The notes beneath the pieces were generated by a model. That model worked only from the letters and a program-made list of their open reading frames with translations, was not told the DNA's origin and did not search any database. Shown here piece by piece: positions 5,465 to 6,868 of a stretch of 6,868 bases of DNA. The stretch covers positions 1-6,868 of the forward strand of contig CAZNTZ010000029.1 in the NCBI GenBank assembly GCA_964576135.1, given 5' to 3'. Every line of letters begins with the position of its first letter. Position 1 is the first letter of the stretch. The stretch comes from CAZNTZ01 sp964576135. Lineage in GTDB: Bacteria > Pseudomonadota > Alphaproteobacteria > Rs-D84. The position numbers and the translations under genes are program-made.

Positions 5465-6868
5465 TTATGGTGTCGGTAAAGTTGGTGTTGGCACAACAAC
5501 TGTTCCAGTAAATGTTTTATTACCAGAAATAGTTTGAGTACCAGTAAGTGTAACAGTACCAAGCATTGTGTTAACAGTTGAAACATCCAAATCTGTAGGT
5601 AATGCTGTTACAACATCATTATTACCAAGCAATGTTTTTGCCAACATCGGAGTAGACCCACCAGGATAACCCTGAGCACCCATATAACCTTGGTAACCCA
5701 TATAACCCTGTGGCCCCATATAACCTTGTGGTCCCATATCACCCGGCTGTACTATACCTGGATCACCTTGGAATCCACGATCACCTTGGTAACCCATGTC
5801 ACCCTGAAATCCACGATCACCTTGGAAACCTTGATCTCCGATTGCTCCTTGGGCACCAGTCAAACCTTGTGAACCTGTAGAGCCTTGTACTCCTTGGAAT
5901 CCTTGGAATCCACGATTACCTTGTGTTCCTTGGGCACCGGTTGTTCCTTGGGTACCAGTTGAACCTTGTGAACCAACTGTTCCTTGGAAACCTTGGAATC
6001 CACGATTACCTTGTGTTCCTTGTGAACCTGTAGAACCTTGGGCACCAACTGTTCCTTGATATCCTTGGGCGCCAGTTAAACCTGTATCACCTTGATATCC
6101 GCGATCACCTTGGAATCCTTGATCTCCGATTGTTCCTTGAACACCTTGTGCACCAGCAGTTCCTTGAAATCCTTGGAATCCACGATTACCTTGTGTTCCT
6201 TGGGCACCGGTTGTTCCTTGGGNNNNNNNNNNNNNNNNNNNNNNNNNNNNNNNNNNNNNNNNNNNNNNNNNNNNNNNNNNNNNNNNNNNNNNNNNNNNNN
6301 NNNNNNNNNNNNNNNNNNNNNNGTGAACCTGTAGAACCTTGGGCACCAACTGTTCCTTGATATCCTTGGGCGCCAGTCAAACCTGTATCACCTTGATATC
6401 CGCGATCGCCTTGGTAACCCATGTCACCCATATATCCTTGGGCACCTTGGGCACCAGCAACTCCTTGGAATCCTTGGAATCCACGATCACCCTGTGCAGC
6501 TGCAGTACCATCCGCCCCTTGAAAACCTTGGAATCCACGATTACCTTGGTATCCTAAATCTCCCATATATCCTTGTGAACCTTGCGCACCGGTTGTTCCT
6601 TGGAATCCTTGGAATCCACGATTACCTTGGTAACCCATATCACCCATATACCCTTGGGAACCTTGCGCACCTGTTACACCTTGGGCGCCTGTCGAACCTG
6701 TATAACCTTGCGGCCCCATAGACCCTGTTTCACCTTGATATCCACGATCACCCTGATAACCCATATCACCCATATAACCTTGTGAACCCTGAGCACCAGC
6801 AGTTCCTTGGAATCCTTGGAATCCACGATTACCTTGGTATCCTAAATCTCCCATATATCCTTGTGAAC
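5465..6868 (-). CDS. Large collagen-like Gly-X-Y repeat protein with tail-fibre-like C-terminus, 5' end missing
   Basis: The product is a fibrous, probably surface-exposed or structural protein. From the window end to about 5660 the frame encodes unbroken Gly-X-Y triplets apart from two flaws and an assembly gap. Recurring blocks include GNRGFQGFQG, GDRGYQGDTG, GYMGDMGYQG and GAQGSQG. Gln fills most Y positions and Phe, Tyr, Ala or Ser many X positions; only about six prolines occur. A 64-residue C-terminal segment follows, containing LGNNDVVTALPTDLDV and LTGTQTISGNKTFTGTVVV, wording seen in phage tail fibres and related trimeric fibres, where it helps start trimer folding. The protein ends with PTPTLPTP and a TAA stop. 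The start, any signal peptide and the promoter lie outside the window. The gap shifts the apparent frame by one base, but the 100 N's are a placeholder, so I treat both sides as one gene. Two fragmentary genes would be the alternative. Confidence 0.88.
5660..6868 (-). repeat. Tandem collagen-coding repeat array (9-nt period with longer higher-order copies)
   Basis: The basic unit is 9 nt (one Gly-X-Y triplet) and is often duplicated exactly, as in the CCTTGGAAT pairs that encode GFQGFQ. Longer copies are superimposed. Bases 5901-5952 equal 6171-6222 (52 nt, 270 apart). Bases 6022-6113 match 6323-6414 with two differences. Bases 6526-6580 equal 6814-6868 (55 nt, 288 apart). The 270 and 288 offsets are multiples of three, so copies can be gained or lost without breaking the frame. 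Confidence 0.93.
6223..6322. other. Assembly gap of 100 N's inside the repeat array
   Basis: Exactly 100 undetermined bases, the usual placeholder for a gap of unknown size. Both flanks are near-identical to repeats found elsewhere in the same gene, which explains why assembly failed here. For the flanking frames to join, the missing length must be a multiple of three, whereas 100 is not. Confidence 0.99.

Noticed and set aside
5338..5586. An 82-residue minus-strand frame bridging the collagen gene end and the 148-aa gene
   Set aside because: It overlaps the well-supported ends of both genes in another frame and has Leu/His-rich shadow composition.
6186..6349. A real frameshift in the collagen-like gene
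   Set aside because: The frame change coincides exactly with the 100-N placeholder, whose length is arbitrary; both flanks are perfectly open.
5690..6785. Plus-strand open frames across the collagen region
   Set aside because: They are mirror images of the repeat codons (Thr/Ile/Leu-rich reading) with no ribosome binding sites or family match.
5660..6868. CRISPR array
   Set aside because: The repeats are in-frame Gly-X-Y codons of variable spacing, not constant repeats with unique spacers.

Overview
The window reads as a piece of an AT-rich bacterial genome, probably an alphaproteobacterium. The reasons are a 41-residue lipoprotein of the kind found in that class, TTGACA/TATAAT-like promoters, and AAGGA/GGAGG ribosome binding sites. 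These signals argue against Bacteroidetes, which use a different promoter consensus and rarely use Shine-Dalgarno sites. No 16S or other lineage marker is present, so the assignment is an inference.

Left part (1-1661, minus strand): the 5' part of a tRNA-Ala(GGC) gene with its own promoter; a tiny LptM-like lipoprotein gene (103-228); and a 470-residue protein (249-1661) whose middle resembles a divergent RelA/SpoT-type nucleotidyltransferase. The last is read from a strong promoter only a few bases before its ATG, so its mRNA is probably leaderless. The lipoprotein gene follows it by 20 nt and is probably co-transcribed.

Middle part (1774-4870, plus strand): a small MscS-type mechanosensitive channel, a family 92-like glycosyltransferase 11 nt behind it with no ribosome binding site of its own, then a separately promoted purM. 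The PurM protein looks like the form found in Bacteroidetes, which suggests horizontal transfer. A perfect 13-bp hairpin with A and T tracts ends purM and also serves the gene converging on it.

Right part (4905-6868, minus strand): an unrecognised 148-residue acidic protein, and upstream of it the 3' portion of a large collagen-like gene. That gene encodes more than 120 Gly-X-Y triplets rich in glutamine and aromatic residues and almost free of proline, followed by a 64-residue C-terminal segment with a tail-fibre-like sequence. A 100-N assembly gap lies inside near-identical repeats, and the gene runs off the window end, so its true length is unknown. The repeat protein and the Rel/Spo-like protein are the two items most worth following up.
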